In this document: positions 34,969 through 46,661 of the stretch, one piece after another | How the letters are laid out: every line of letters begins with the position of its first letter | Position numbering within the stretch: the stretch's first letter is position 1 | Assembly: GCF_009905375.1 (NCBI RefSeq) | Contig: NC_133650.1 | Span: 294,266,270 to 294,330,269, forward strand | Length of the DNA stretch: 64,000 nucleotides | Source: Apium graveolens | Taxonomy: Eukaryota > Streptophyta > Magnoliopsida > Apiales > Apiaceae | Direction of reading: 5' to 3' | Made by a program: the position numbers and the translations under genes | The notes under the pieces: model-generated | What the model was told of the DNA's origin: nothing | Seen by the model: the letters and a program-made list of their open reading frames with translations, nothing else | Database searches by the model: none

Positions 34969-36559
34969 TTACATTGAAAAAGCAATTAGTTTGATCTAAA
35001 GATATTATTGTCTGGGATTAATCTGTTTCTGAGGCATGACACACTGAAACTTTGAGATAATCTTTGGCCGCCACAGAGAATTGTCAAAGTGAGAAGAAGC
35101 CGCATCAAAAGTGGCTAGTAGTAATGCACTATTACTGCTTGAAAAGGGGTGTGTGTCTCCTTCATACTTAATATATAGTAAGAGATTAATAATTTGTCTA
35201 CATTCTTTTCTTTTGCAAGAAAATCCCCGAACATTTTTAACCATACATTTCCGGATTGTCAATTTCTAACTTATACTCCAGAAAATGAATTTCTAACCGT
35301 GTGACATCCAAGTAGAGGTAAATTTCTTTTGGTTTAAAACGCGAAAAAATAATCTTCTTCCGCAGAATAAATAAAAAATACAAGGTAACTCTTGGGATGA
35401 GGTGTCAAGTAGGAGTGCCGGAGTCTTTGTGCAGTGCAGAACATCTTTTAATACTTAACATGCAAGTGATAAAGAATTGATTTCTACAAGAATTGCGTGA
35501 TCATACTAGTAGTTGGATAACACAAGTGTGTTAGCAGGGCTTCTATCAACACGCAAACATATTTATTCCACTAGCTAGTTTAATATAGTTGCGGAACTGG
35601 TAGCTACTTTACCTGTATTTCTTTCAATGCCTTTAATATATGTATTTATCTATGTTCACACTAATCACACATTGCATGCAATATATGTTTGTCCTCTGTA
35701 TAAATTTATGTAAATGTTTCAGATATCTTAATTTTGCAATTCCTCTGTAGAAAGAGTTTAGTTCACTTTTACCACAAAATTTATTTAAGACGCACAGTAA
35801 AAAAATCGATTTACAAATATATTCATCATAATTGCACTTTGAACAAATAAATATTTGTTATCTAAGCAAAATATACAATATATAATTTTAAAGAACCTAC
35901 TACCAAGAATAGTAAGAGCGCAGCTTATCATATGATGTGGAGTTTGTAGAGTGTCATGAATGGGAACACATGCAGATTTTTAATCTACAGATTTGCTTGG
36001 TGTTGCAGCAATCCACATTCTAATGTATGATTGAGTCAAGTATAATTTTTATTCTGCTTTCTCTACGGGTAGATAACCCATGCTAAGCACAAGTAGAGAT
36101 TCAAAATATTAATATTAATGATTATAAAAATTTATTTTAATTTTTTATTAAAATATAATAAATAAAATTGTATAGTTATTGAAATTTTTCTTTTTAAATT
36201 GTATATAATTTTCATTAACTCAAATTTTATTAGAACAACAAACTCATTTATTTGTATTTGTTGTTTAAAAAGACATAACTAATATTTTACATCGAAACTT
36301 TAGTCGCAACAAGATTGATGGATAATTTAACAAAAAAATTAAATCAACATTACTAAGTAATTGCATATTAAATTTTTTATTGTTAGCTGAATTTATGTTT
36401 TTATATAGTTTGTGATTGTATAATTTTTTCTAATAAAATATTCATAATGTATGTAAAAATTTGCATTTTGTGCTAAAATAAAATTCTGTAGGTATGAATC
36501 TAGAAATTATATGATTCCGTTTATATAAAACAATATAAATATATGGTATATAAGAATTA
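34969..36559. other. Intergenic DNA, no gene recognised
   Basis: The sequence is mostly AT-rich with scattered microsatellite-like runs. A minus-strand frame of 85 codons at 35005-35262 has no domain and no promoter context, so it is not called. Confidence 0.5.
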
Positions 36560-37770
36560 AAAAATGGGTAAAATATTACATATAGAATTATATGTCATAT
36601 ATGAATAAAAAAAAATAAAAATGGTATATTTAGAGTTATAATAAAACTTAAAAGGAGTGAAATCAAACGTTCGTAAAACCGAAAATGGGAGAAACCAAAG
36701 TATCCCTTAAAATATGGTTTCCTTATTATTTAAAAATAACACTATTTAAAGGATTCCAATTTATTATTTTAATAAAAAAATTCTACGAAAAATAGAAATA
36801 TTATAATTATAATATGATTCCAATCTATATTTTGTTAAAAAACAACATAGAACTTTGAAAGAGAAATATAGGGGTGAAACGAAAATACGGCGTAACCGTA
36901 CTAAGATTAAACAAAGTACCCTATTAAGAAATAATTTAGAGTTCTACAAAAATAGAATAGTAATCATATTACGGTTTGAACAATTTTATTATTTTCTAGT
37001 GGTGAAACCAAAACACAGTTTTTATAATATTAATACCATTTTATTAAAATGGAATTCCACCAACAAATTAAAAAAATTCTAAATTAAAAATTTCCAATTT
37101 AAACACATGGTGTATTTGCTTGATAGTGGTTTATATCAGTTCAGTCAATTTATGAACTTATTTATTTTAAAATATAATTAAAAATAAGATTGAAACCTAT
37201 AAAAATAATAAAAAATTATGGCTTATAAAAAAAATAAAAAATGAGTAAAAACAATACATATAGAATTATAAGTCATACAGGAATAAAAAAAGGTAAAAAT
37301 AATACACTTAGAATTATAATATAATCATAAAAGGTGAAACCAAAATGTGGTGGAACTAAAAAATAAGTGAAGTCAAAGTATCACTTAAAAATAAGTTTCG
37401 TTTATTAATAAAGAAAAACACGTAAAAATAATACATATAGAATTATAAGTCATATAGGAATCAAAAAGAATAAAAATAATACACTTGGAGTTATAACATT
37501 AATCATAAAAATCGAAAATAAAAGGTAATAGAACCAAAAAATAAGTAAAAACAAAATATCACTTAGAAGGTTTATTAATAAAGAAAAATGAGTAAAAATA
37601 ATATATATAGAATTATAAGTCATATACGAATAAAAAAATGATAAAAATAATACACTTAAAATTATAACATGAATCATAAAAAGTGAAATAAAAAGGTGGT
37701 GATACCAAAAAATAAGTAAAACTAAGGTACCACATAGAAAGAGGGTTGATTTATTAATAAAAGTTATTAA
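36560..37770. repeat. AT-rich tandem repeat, about 170-178 bp units
   Basis: Clear units start near 37243, 37421 and 37591, each with GTAAAAATAATACATATAGAATTATAAGTCATA, then TACACTT-GAATTATAA, ATCATAAAA-GTGAAA and TTTATTAATAAAG. A fourth, more diverged copy begins near 36560. The unit size is like that of plant satellites, but only three or four copies are present. Open frames crossing it are chance. Confidence 0.7.
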
Positions 37771-38203
37771 TTGCATTCCCAGTTTGCTTTATTGGATCGG
37801 TATTGCTCGATTTTGTGAATTGGGGTTTTGGGACGAGAGATTCGGAAAATTCTTTTATTGTTAAAAAATAAACAATGGCCTCCTAGTCTTCGGTGCCAAA
37901 ATATTACCCCAATTTCAGATAAATTGGACTGCGGGGTTGTTACTCATAGTTTTTCTAAAGAAATTTTAAATCATAAAAAAGTCGGAGATGATCTGAAATG
38001 AAAATAATCAGTATAATTATTATACTATAATATATCGAATTACTTTTTTGCTCGTATTTGTTTGATATGAATGCTTGTGTTTCAGAAAAATAATTGTAAA
38101 TAGCAAGTTTGAATTGAATCGGAAAGGTTTTGATTTTACTTAATTTGATCGAAATTTTTTCTTCAACTCAACATAAAATGTGTGTTTGAAGAAAATGATT
38201 CAC

Positions 38204-38870
38204 TATGTCAAAAACGTTCAAATATAAAACTTTTTTTAGGGTTGCAACAAAAGCGTTGCAATAATTTGTTTATCTACGACAGAATTACACCTGATGTTGT
38301 ATTAAAATTAAGTTGATGTTACTTATTAATCACGGTATTGGAGCATTGCAACACTAGTTTATATGATGTTGCATTATTCATTTGTCAAATTCATTTATGG
38401 TGATTTGGCATGTGACGTGGCACCTATTGGACCCCAATTTGCTGATGTGTCATGACACCTATCATATGACATCATCAATGTAGGTTCTGTCTGCTGGCAT
38501 GGCATGTCACGTGTCCGATGATGTCATCAATGTAGGTCACATCTGCAGACGTGGCATGCCACGTGGTAGCTAATGTCATCAAAGTGGGTCACATATGCTG
38601 TCGCGGCATGCCACGTAACAGATGACGTCAGTGCCGTAGTTTTTAACTCGTCATATTACCCGCACTATCACGTCATTATTTGTGGTCCCTGCCGATGACA
38701 TGGAAATCCTGGGGATATGCCACATCATTACTTGTGGATCCGATGCTAACGTGGCATGCCACATGGAAAGTAAAGCATTGTATTTGATTTTTTGTGTTGT
38801 ATCTTCAGTTCTACTGTTACATTTTCTCTCAGTTTATTTTGTTTACTTTACTTTTCTTATCATTTAAAAT
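38204..38870. mobile_element. CACTA-type terminal/subterminal region
   Basis: CACTATGTCAAAAACG at 38204 has the CACTA start. It is followed by GTTGCAACAAAAGCGTTGCAA, and from about 38404 by a GC-richer cluster of short motifs: GATGTGGCATGCCACGTGG-like palindromes and GATGTCATCAATGTAGGTC repeats. A similar GACGTGGCA motif cluster lies at 56290-56480. Repeated subterminal motifs are the binding sites of TNPA-type proteins in En/Spm elements. The partner end and 3-bp duplication were not found, so boundaries are uncertain. Confidence 0.45.
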
Positions 38871-38902
38871 TATGTATATGTTTATATTATATATATATAT
38901 AT

Positions 38903-39240
38903 TGGGACTGTTTGACAAATCTAATAAATCAGTTTAATGACTTATAAACTCGCAACAACTTATAGACAAATGTTTGTCGACCTAACTTATTAGTTGAATT
39001 TACAACTTATAAACTGATAAGTTGAATGTTGGTAACGACGTACTTTTTATCAACTTATTTTTTTTCATTTTTTATTAATTTTAGTTCTAAAAAATAATTT
39101 TAATTTAACTTAAAATATAAGAATTAAGATAAATATATTTAAAAATTATTTATTTTAGTCCATTATAGTAAAAAGAATTATGAATTATAAGTAAAATTAT
39201 CCAAACACTTGTATAACTTATAAGCATTCATCAACTAATA
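38903..39240. mobile_element. Possible MITE next to the viral insertion
   Basis: GGGACTGTTTGACAAATC at the left and ATTATCCAAACACTTGTATAACT near the right form weak inverted ends (ACTGTTTGACAAAT against AGTGTTTGGATAAT). The interior is AT-rich with repeated AACTTATAA. The viral sequence begins directly after its right side. The call is tentative. Confidence 0.35.
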
Positions 39241-39242
39241 AA

Positions 39243-39305
39243 GAATTACTTCATAGCATGTCCAGAAGAGTTAATGATTTATGTCAGAAACTGGATCATC
39301 TATAG
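39243..39305 (+). pseudogene. 3' remnant of viral ORF I (movement protein)
   Basis: A short open stretch in a different frame ends with TAG at 39303-39305, 25 bases inside the next ORF. Position and overlap suggest the C-terminal tail of the movement protein gene. Too little remains to identify it by motif, so this rests on gene order. Confidence 0.45.
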
Positions 39306-39780
39306 TCGTTTTAAATACTAATATGCACCCGCATATTTATAAAAAAAGAAAAATTCTAGAGTTTAAGAAATTAAATGAAGGGATAGACCTTGAACCAAGG
39401 AAGTACGTCTTCAGTGGTGTAGTAGGAAGTAATAGCCTTAACACTATTGTTTCTTCAACGAATAATCTTAACCAGATTACAAGAAGATGTTTACTAGGAA
39501 TCTACAACTTACTGTCGTACTTCGGACTAAGTAAAGATCCCAGTGAAAATTTTTCAAAATCACCTAGTATCTTCAACAAATATTCTACTTCTTTTAGAGG
39601 GGGAGTAATGTGGAAATAGAAATTCTAAGAGACATAAAAAAGCTCTTAGTAAAATAAAACGCTAATATTGAAAAATTAGAAGTTCAGTTGTCACAACTTA
39701 GAAACACTAAGTATGATTATGAAGTTGTCGACTGCAAATTCAAAGAAATCATAGAATACCTTAAGAAAATCTTAGGATGA
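39281..39780 (+). pseudogene. Viral ORF II, aphid-transmission-factor-like
   Basis: The frame from 39281 runs 112 codons to 39619 and contains a motif-rich middle (LLGIYN, YFGLSKDPSE) that I recognise as typical of caulimovirus aphid transmission factors (P2). After a frameshift near 39605 the expected C-terminal helical, Leu/Ile/Lys-rich coiled-coil part continues in another frame, with one internal TAA, to TGA at 39778-39780. In the virus, P2 bridges virions and the aphid mouthparts, its coiled-coil tail binding P3. The combined length, about 165 codons, is near the family size. The stop overlaps the next ATG as ATGA. Two breaks make it a pseudogene. Confidence 0.82.
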
Positions 39781-40142
39781 GCATTAAGGAATTAATAGAA
39801 GAATTCGATAAGAATATTAAGCCACAAATAGGAGAAATCCTTAGGTTGCTTAAAAATCAGCATGCTAATCATGTTACAGATAAGATTGAGGCAGCAACAA
39901 CAAAGATTATTACTGAATTGAAAGCAGCAATTCAAGAATGTCCTTGCAACCATGAAATCCTTGAAGCCCTCAAAGAAAGGCAGCAAAAAGGAAAAGAAAT
40001 CATCACAACAGATGAAGATCCAGAGCACAAATCAAGAATCTGGTAATATAGTTACCCCAACTATAGTGTCGGTAACGAAGAGCTAGGAACAGGAAAAAAT
40101 CCTGGCAGTCTGACATGGCCATTCGGTGTTGATAAGAAATAA
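39777..40142 (+). pseudogene. Viral ORF III, virion-associated-protein-like
   Basis: ATG at 39777 overlaps the ORF II stop. The N-terminal 65 residues are a helical coiled-coil-like stretch (Glu/Lys/Ile/Leu heptads), followed by a Cys pair in ECPCNHE. A TAA at 40044-40046 interrupts an otherwise continuous frame that goes on to 40142, with a Gly/Pro-containing end. The full span, about 121 codons, fits the virion-associated protein, which anchors to the capsid and binds P2. Identification comes from size, coiled coil and gene order. Confidence 0.72.
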
Positions 40143-40144
40143 AC

Positions 40145-42392
40145 ATGAATTACATAAAAATGGTAGAAAAATTCTTCCGGGATAACATAGAAGAAGAAGA
40201 ATTGCAGGTTAACGATGACAACTATAAGGTCCTCGAACAAGCAATCAAGTTAATGGAGTTAGATGATGAATCTAAAGCCAACCAAGAAATAGAAGAAATA
40301 ACGAATTAAAATCTTTATTTGGTTTTAATGATTGCAACATTCTTTACACAATTGAAAGTTTCAGTTCTGAAGAACAGGAAGACCTTCAAGAAACAGAAGT
40401 TGATAGTTCGGAAGATGAGGAAATGGAAAACCTCAAGATGGACACTCATCAAACTTCAGCACCTCCTTCACCAAAAAGAGAATTTGGAGAAACATCAGGT
40501 ACAAAGAAACCTGAAGGAAACAGAAAAAAGGAAAGATAATTTCTATCCTTTTAATAATTCTGAGGCTAAAGGAAATTCTAATATTTTTGGTAATAATATC
40601 TTAAATATTGATGGAAAGCCAAACAGGAAAGAGCTCATAGACGCTTGGGCAAAAGAAATTAGTCTTATTATTCAGACTAATAAAGATGTTTATGATGATC
40701 AAAACACAGTTTTATTATCGATCGAACATAAGACTTTAGGTGTCATTAATAATTTTATTAAAAACACCACTTGTGAACCAGTCATGAGTAGGGTTGTGCA
40801 TTCGGTTAAAACAGAACCGAACCGAATTTTTATTCGGTTAACCGAAACCGAATTGTGGGAAAAATGCTACCGAAAACCGAACCGAAATATATTCGGTTTG
40901 TAACCGAACCGAAATTAATATTTCGGTTATACCGAAAACCGAAATTAAAAAACCGAAATTTAAATAAAAATATAAGAAATGCAGAAAAATATTCTAAAAA
41001 TTTATTTAAGTGTAGCAGAAGACGACGTCGGCAAGTATTACCTGATCTTGAACATTGCAGATAAACATTCATAACGTCCGATGAGTGATTTGTTTAGTGG
41101 CTGGAGATCAAAGTTTTTTATTGCAAGTAAAAAAGGCCTGTAACTCCTAATGTCCTTAAATCATATAAGAATGGTATCATTCTTATTTATGGAACATAAA
41201 CCTCTGTATGGATGGTTAGGTAGAATCTCCGTTGCTTTTAGAATGAGAGAGACGATAGTTGATTTGAGAATTGAGTTAGTAAGTTGTTTGAAAGCATACT
41301 GGGTGTATCTGTGCGTATATTATTTTATTATTATATTAATATTTTATATTTTTTAAACTATTCAGTTATATATTCGGTTTTTCGGTTAACCGCGGTTAAA
41401 AACCGAAATACCGAAAAACCGAATTTCAGAATTTTTCCTACCGAAAACCGAACCGAGTTATATATTTAAGTTAACCGAACCGAAATAATTTCGGTTATTC
41501 GGTTCGGTTATCGGTTAACCGAACCGAATGCACACCCCTTGTCATGAGCCCCGTTACAGCCTTTAAAAATGTATTAGATGGTATCTATACAATGTTCTTA
41601 GGAATTAATCAAGCATCTGATAAACTGCAGGAGTTATTAAGGATAAAAGAAAAAGCAAGAACTAGGATCACTAATATGCAGCTTTGCGATATATGTTTCC
41701 TAGATCAATTTTTCTGTGATTATGAAAAATATCTATACCAGTTAGATGACCAAACGGAATATGTGAAGTATGTAAAATACTATCTCCTCAAAATTCCACT
41801 GGTAGGATTAAAAGCTCTAGAAAGATTTAATCTAGAAGCTACTGGTCCAGCAGAGTATAGTTTAGCCTATGCTCAAAGAATTGTTAAAGAGGAAATCTCA
41901 AAAAATTGCGATTTAACAAAGAAACAAAAGCAGTTAAAATCTTTTAGCAAACAATGTTGTGAAAAGATTATTGAAAATCCATTTAAGTATGGTTGTAGGA
42001 AATCTTCTTACAAAAAGCCCTACATGAAGAAGTCTTATAAACATAAGACTACTTACAAGTTTATCAAGAAGAAAAAGCCTTATAAATCAGGTAAGTATTT
42101 CAAGAAAAAATTGTCCAAGAAATTTTCTAATGATAAGAAAAAGTTTTGCCCAAAAGGCAAGAAAAATTGCAGGTGTTGGATTTGTAACGAAGAAGGACAT
42201 TACGCAAATGAATGCCCTAATAGGAAGAAGCATGACAGCAAGGTCCAAATGCTAGAACAAGTCTACTCTTTAGGATATATTCCTATTGAAGACCCTTATG
42301 AAGATACTGAAGAAGTATATTCAATTGAAGAATATGACCCTGGACCAATAGAGTCAGATTCTAATGAATCAACTTCCTCAGAATTCGACTGA
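40145..42392 (+). pseudogene. Viral ORF IV, coat protein with zinc knuckle, interrupted
   Basis: ATG at 40145 follows ORF III by 2 bp. An acidic N-terminal part is open to about 40308, then the frame changes. The central capsid domain resumes in the frame through 40560-40780, is cut by the hAT-like element (40789-41540), and continues from 41541 to 42392. The C-terminal part has a strongly basic Lys/Tyr-rich region and a zinc knuckle CWICNEEGHYANEC (C-X2-C-X4-H-X4-C), then an acidic tail, the typical coat-protein layout of caulimovirids. The knuckle binds packaged or pregenomic nucleic acid. At least one frameshift plus the insertion inactivate it. Confidence 0.9.
40789..41540. mobile_element. 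752-bp hAT-like non-autonomous element inside the viral coat gene
   Basis: The ends TAGGGTTGTGCATTCGG and CCGAATGCACACCCCTT are inverted repeats. A perfect 8-bp duplication, GTCATGAG, flanks it (40781-40788 and 41541-41548). Subterminal regions are dense with AACCGAACCGAA and TTCGGTTAACCG. No transposase is encoded; the frames inside are by-products. It inserted after the virus had integrated. Confidence 0.95.
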
Positions 42393-44391
42393 AGAAGAAG
42401 AAGTGATGACCAACATCACTAATCCAAACTCTATTTATATCTCAGGTAAATTATAATTTACAGGATATAAACAAATTGAATTACATTGTTATGTTGATAC
42501 AGGCTTCAGCCTTTGCATAACAAGTAAGCATGTTATTCCACCAGAACATTGGATTAACGCAGAAAGACCTATACAAGCTAAAATTGCTAATGGGAGCACC
42601 ATTACAATCAGCAAGGTATGTAAAGACCTTAATATACTAATAGCAGGTGAAATATTTCATATTCCTACTGTTTACCAACAGGAAGCTGGAATAGATTTTT
42701 TAATTGGTAATAATTTTTGCCAATTATATGAACCATTCACTCAGTATACAAAAATGATTATACTAACCCTTTCAGGTCAAGAAGTATAAAACATAAAAAT
42801 AACAACAGCTCGTAAAGTTGGAGTTCCAGGTTTTTTAGAATCAATAAAAAGAATTCTAAAACCAAAAAACCTGATGCTATTAATATCGGCACTAATAAAA
42901 ATTTTCTTTTACAGAGGGGAAAGGATGTTATTAGAAGATTCAAAGAATTTAATGATTGTAAAATTTTAATTCTTGATATAGAAAAGAAGACTATAATTGA
43001 AGGATTATTAGACTCTTTCTGCTCAAAAAATCCACTGGATCCTACAAAGACCAAAAAATGGATGAAAGCAGCAATCAAACTTAGAGATCCTAAAACTGTA
43101 ATCAAGGTTCGACCTATGAAGTATAGCCCACAAGATCGTAAAGAATTTGGCATACAAATTTAAGAGTTTCTGGATATGAAGATCATCATACCCAGTAAAT
43201 CACCTCATATGTCTCCAACATTTCTTGTAGAAAATGAAGCTGAAAAGAGAAGAGGGAAGAAAAGGATGGTAGTCAACTATAAAGCAATCAATGAGGCTAC
43301 AATAGGAGACAACCATAACCTACCAAATAAGGATGAACTTCTCACCCTTATCTGAGGTAAGAAAATGTTCAGTTCATTGGACTATAAATCTGGTTTTTTG
43401 GCAGGTATTGCTAGACGAAGAATCACAGTTACTGACGGCATTTACATGTCCCTAAGGACATTACCAATGGATCGTGGTGCCATTCGGTCTTAAACACGCT
43501 CCTTCCATTTTTCAAAGACACATGCAGGATGCATTTAGGTCATTTGAATCATTTTGTTGCGTTTATGTTGATGACATCCTAATCTTTAGTGATAATGAAC
43601 ATGATCATTTAAGGCATTTAGCAGCAGTTCTAAAGAGATGTCAACATCTTGGCATAATTTTATCCAAGAAGAAAGCACAACTTTTTAAAACAAAGATTAA
43701 TTTCTTAGGGTTAGAAATTGATTAAGGAACGCAATGTCCTCAAGCTCATATTCTGGAACATATTAATAAATTTCCGAACAAACTTGAAGACAAAAAATAG
43801 TTGCAAAGGTTTTTAGGTATATTAACTTATGCATCTGATTATATTCCAAAACTTGCAGCCATCCGTGCACCTTTGCAGGTTAAGTTCAAGAAAGATATTC
43901 CTTGGGAATGGAAAGATTCAGATATTGATTACATTTGTAAGGTAAAAAAGAATCTCAAGGGTTTTCCAAAACTCTATCATCCGGAGCCGGATGACAAGCT
44001 TATCATTGAGACAGATGCTTCAGGAGAATACTGGGGAGGGGTTCTCAAAGAAGTTAATTCTGATAAAGAATTAATATGTAGATATGCTTCGGGAAGCTTT
44101 AAAGATGCCGAGAAAAATTATCATTCAAATGAAAAAGAATATCTGGCAGTCATTAGAGTCATTAACAAATTTTCTATTTATCTAACTCCGGTCAAATTTT
44201 TGGTAAGGACTGATATTAGAAACTTTACTTATTTTTTTCGTATTAAGTTAAAGGAAGATAATAAGTAAGGAAGATTAGTAAGATGGCAACAATGGTTATC
44301 TCGCTACAGCTTTGATGTATAGCACATCGAAGGAGTTAAAAACTGCTTAACAGATTTTTTAACAAGAGAATTCCAGAAGAAACAGGTATAA
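42364..44391 (+). pseudogene. Viral ORF V, protease-reverse transcriptase-RNase H
   Basis: An ATG at 42364 overlaps the coat gene by 29 bp. An early TAA (about 42451) follows. The protease has YVDTGFS with the DTG catalytic triad, and IDFLIGNNF further on. After several frame breaks (about 42787-43170) the RT region is recognisable: FGLKHAPSIFQRHM and YVDDILIFSDNE (YVDD box). A further stop at 43723-43725 and another at 43798-43800 split it. RNase H (ETDASGEYWGG, SNEKEYLAVIR) follows, with a break near 44267, to the TAA at 44389-44391. The polyprotein would replicate the viral DNA from pregenomic RNA. It cannot be made here. Confidence 0.9.
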
Positions 44392-44434
44392 AAAGCTATA
44401 TTGTTGATATAGAAATCCAAGGTCACTTTTTGGC

Positions 44435-44442
44435 TATAAATA
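44435..44442 (+). promoter_or_regulatory. TATA box in the 19S-promoter position
   Basis: TGGCTATAAATACAG lies between ORF V and ORF VI, about 140 bp before the ORF VI ATG. Caulimoviruses express ORF VI from a separate 19S transcript whose promoter lies here, so this is a plausible relic of it. Confidence 0.6.
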
Positions 44443-44578
44443 CAGAAGGAACTGAAAAACAAATCATAAAACATTTGCAAACACCTTCCTTCTTCACAAG
44501 TTTCTCTCAAAAGAGACAAATACCATTGCGGGTATAAAAACAATCTTCTTTCTTTGAAGATCCCATAAGCTAGTAGCT

Positions 44579-46244
44579 ATGGAGAAGTTGCTTCTGGAAG
44601 AAACAATTCTTTTAAAAGAATGGTCAATTATCCAGGAAAGACTACACTTGGTGAGAGCCAAGATAGAGTTCGAAAGGAAATTCAATACTCCTCAAGAACA
44701 AAAGGCTATTTGTTCACCTTCCTCAACTCTGAGTGAAGAACAAACTAGCCCGGAGCAAACGGTTACCGGTAAAGGCTCAACAAACCCGTTGACACCTGTG
44801 AATTTGGTAAAAATTCAAACTGAGGAAATTACCTCACAACAAATGGTTATTTCATCACCATCTTCAGAAATGAACAAAGATGATTCTAGTCTAGTGCAAA
44901 CGATTGCTGGTAAAGACATGCCAAACCCGTTTAAGGTTGTGAATTTACCAAAAATTCAGAATGAGGTACAAACCTCCACAACGTTGATTAGTCCTAAGGA
45001 TATAAATCTTAGGCCCAACGGGGGAATACAAATCCCTAAAAAGACTGAAAGTCTAGCTTCAGCAACCTCTCACGAGGAATTAGGTATTCAAAAGCCTAAA
45101 AATTACTATTTTGTTTTTAATGATCCTAATTCAGGAATTTACACAACGTGGGAAATTGCGGAACAAGCGGTGAAGCATGTTCCCAGAATAAAGCATAAAA
45201 AGTAAAAGTCTCTTCTAGAAGCCCAAACGGCAGGAAAGATTTTTACTACTTCTCAGATGACCCCGCCTCTTGAGCTCATCAAAATGTCAGACTGTATAAA
45301 GCCAACTTATCAGTCTGTTCTAGCAAAAGCAAAGGACAGAAAGACAGTCCTAGGCCACATTCCAGTTCAACAAACTCTTGAAGGAGAAGAAAACTTGGTA
45401 TATGAACCTGAGTTTACCTCCTTTGACTACATCTACAAGCTGGGAAGAAGAGCCACGGAGCAGACCTTCGTTGAAGAAAAGTTTTTCACCATTGATAAGA
45501 AAAATATTAGTTACTTCAAATGCTACCCTAATTTTCATCCAAAATTAGTGTACGAAGCTTTCAATTATGGATTATTATCCATAATTTATCCATCTAGTAA
45601 TCTTCTGGAAATTTCAAAATTCTCAGAAAATTTCAGAAAGGCCATAAAGACATACAGGACCAGGTATGCAAATGGAAAAAAAAAATTTCCCAAAATTCCA
45701 GAGTAGCATCATCTCCTGGAACGAGAAAGACGAGGCTATATACCCGATTACCTTAATCCAGCTCGGAATTATTAAGAAAAAAGATTATAGTCCAAGTCAG
45801 GCTAGTCCATGTTCAGTCGAGAAGCAAGATTTGCAAGAATTGGCTGTTTAAAAATTGATCATAATAGCAGAAAAGCTATTTGCGATCAACGATGAGGCAC
45901 ACATCAAAGTTAATTACTGCTCCAGTAATTGCTTAATGACCTCACACTTCCATCAAAAGATTAGTACTGAAGATCTCAACAAGATTCTTATCTTCAGAAG
46001 ACCTTTTCTTTATGGAAAGATTGACGACATCCACTCAGACAAATTGTGCAATCTATTAAAGAAAATCGTGCCAAAGTCAGGTTACATGTTCAATTGTCTT
46101 ATCTGCTCTCACATGCCAAAAGATAATGACAAAGCTAGCTCCAGCAAAAATAAAGAAACAGACATAGTGAAAGATCCCACAACTACAGCTGAAGTACTTA
46201 AAACAGGGGTACTACTCAGAGCAAAACCGGAACATCATTTTTAA
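44579..46244 (+). pseudogene. Viral ORF VI, translational transactivator/inclusion body protein-like
   Basis: The frame from 44579 is open to a TAA at 45203-45205, then continues in the same frame to about 45680. At a run of ten A's (45675-45685) the frame shifts; a stop at 45849-45851 follows and the last part ends at 46244. The total of about 550 codons fits the inclusion-body/transactivator protein. The N-terminal half is repetitive (TVTGKGSTNPLTPVNL and TIAGKDMPNPFKVVNL form two similar units), and the centre has an RNase-H-like-fold region (NYYFVFNDPNSGIYTTWE). Identification is by that motif, size and position. The product permits polycistronic translation in the virus. Confidence 0.8.
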
Positions 46245-46278
46245 TTGAGCATCTTACCTTTTTGAAAAAGAAAAAGGT

Positions 46279-46478
46279 AAGGAATCTACTTTATGAAAAG
46301 AAGAAGGCATCTAATTTATGAAAAGCAGAAGGCATCTACTTTATGAAAAGAAGAAGGCATCTACTTTATGAAAAGCAGAAGGCATCTACTTTATGAAAAG
46401 CAGAAGGTATCTAATTTATGAGAAGCAGAAGACATCTACTCTATAAAAAGTAGAAATAATCTACTTTATGGATTATTA
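46279..46478 (+). repeat. Eight 25-bp tandem units in the 35S-like enhancer position
   Basis: The unit AAGGCATCTACTTTATGAAA (plus AGCAG) repeats at 25-bp steps from 46279; the last two copies are diverged. The array starts just after ORF VI and ends about 40 bp before the TATA box at 46518, which is where the upstream activating region of the 35S promoter lies in this genus. Confidence 0.9.
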
Positions 46479-46517
46479 GAAGATGACTAGTCTTGTAATA
46501 GAATCTCTTCCTTACTC

Positions 46518-46524
46518 TATAAAA
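46518..46524 (+). promoter_or_regulatory. TATA box of the 35S-like promoter
   Basis: ACTCTATAAAAGGAGAG, followed about 30 bp later by a purine/pyrimidine transition near 46550. It is placed after ORF VI and before the poly(A) signal, as expected for the pregenomic RNA promoter. Confidence 0.8.
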
Positions 46525-46661
46525 GGAGAGCTAAGTTTTAGGGAAGAGCATCTTGTATTTTACAATGAAGACACTTTCTTAATTCCAGAGAGAACCTTTA
46601 ATGTATTGTGAGTAGTAACCCCAACGGGGTTTTAAGGTATATATTCTGTAAGGGTTTGAGA

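Noticed and set aside
35005..35262. Minus-strand 85-codon frame
   Set aside because: No domain, no TATA box, no conserved composition.
40830..41469. Small frames inside the hAT-like element in the coat gene
   Set aside because: They consist of the repeated AACCGAA motif and run past the element's inverted ends; no transposase motif.
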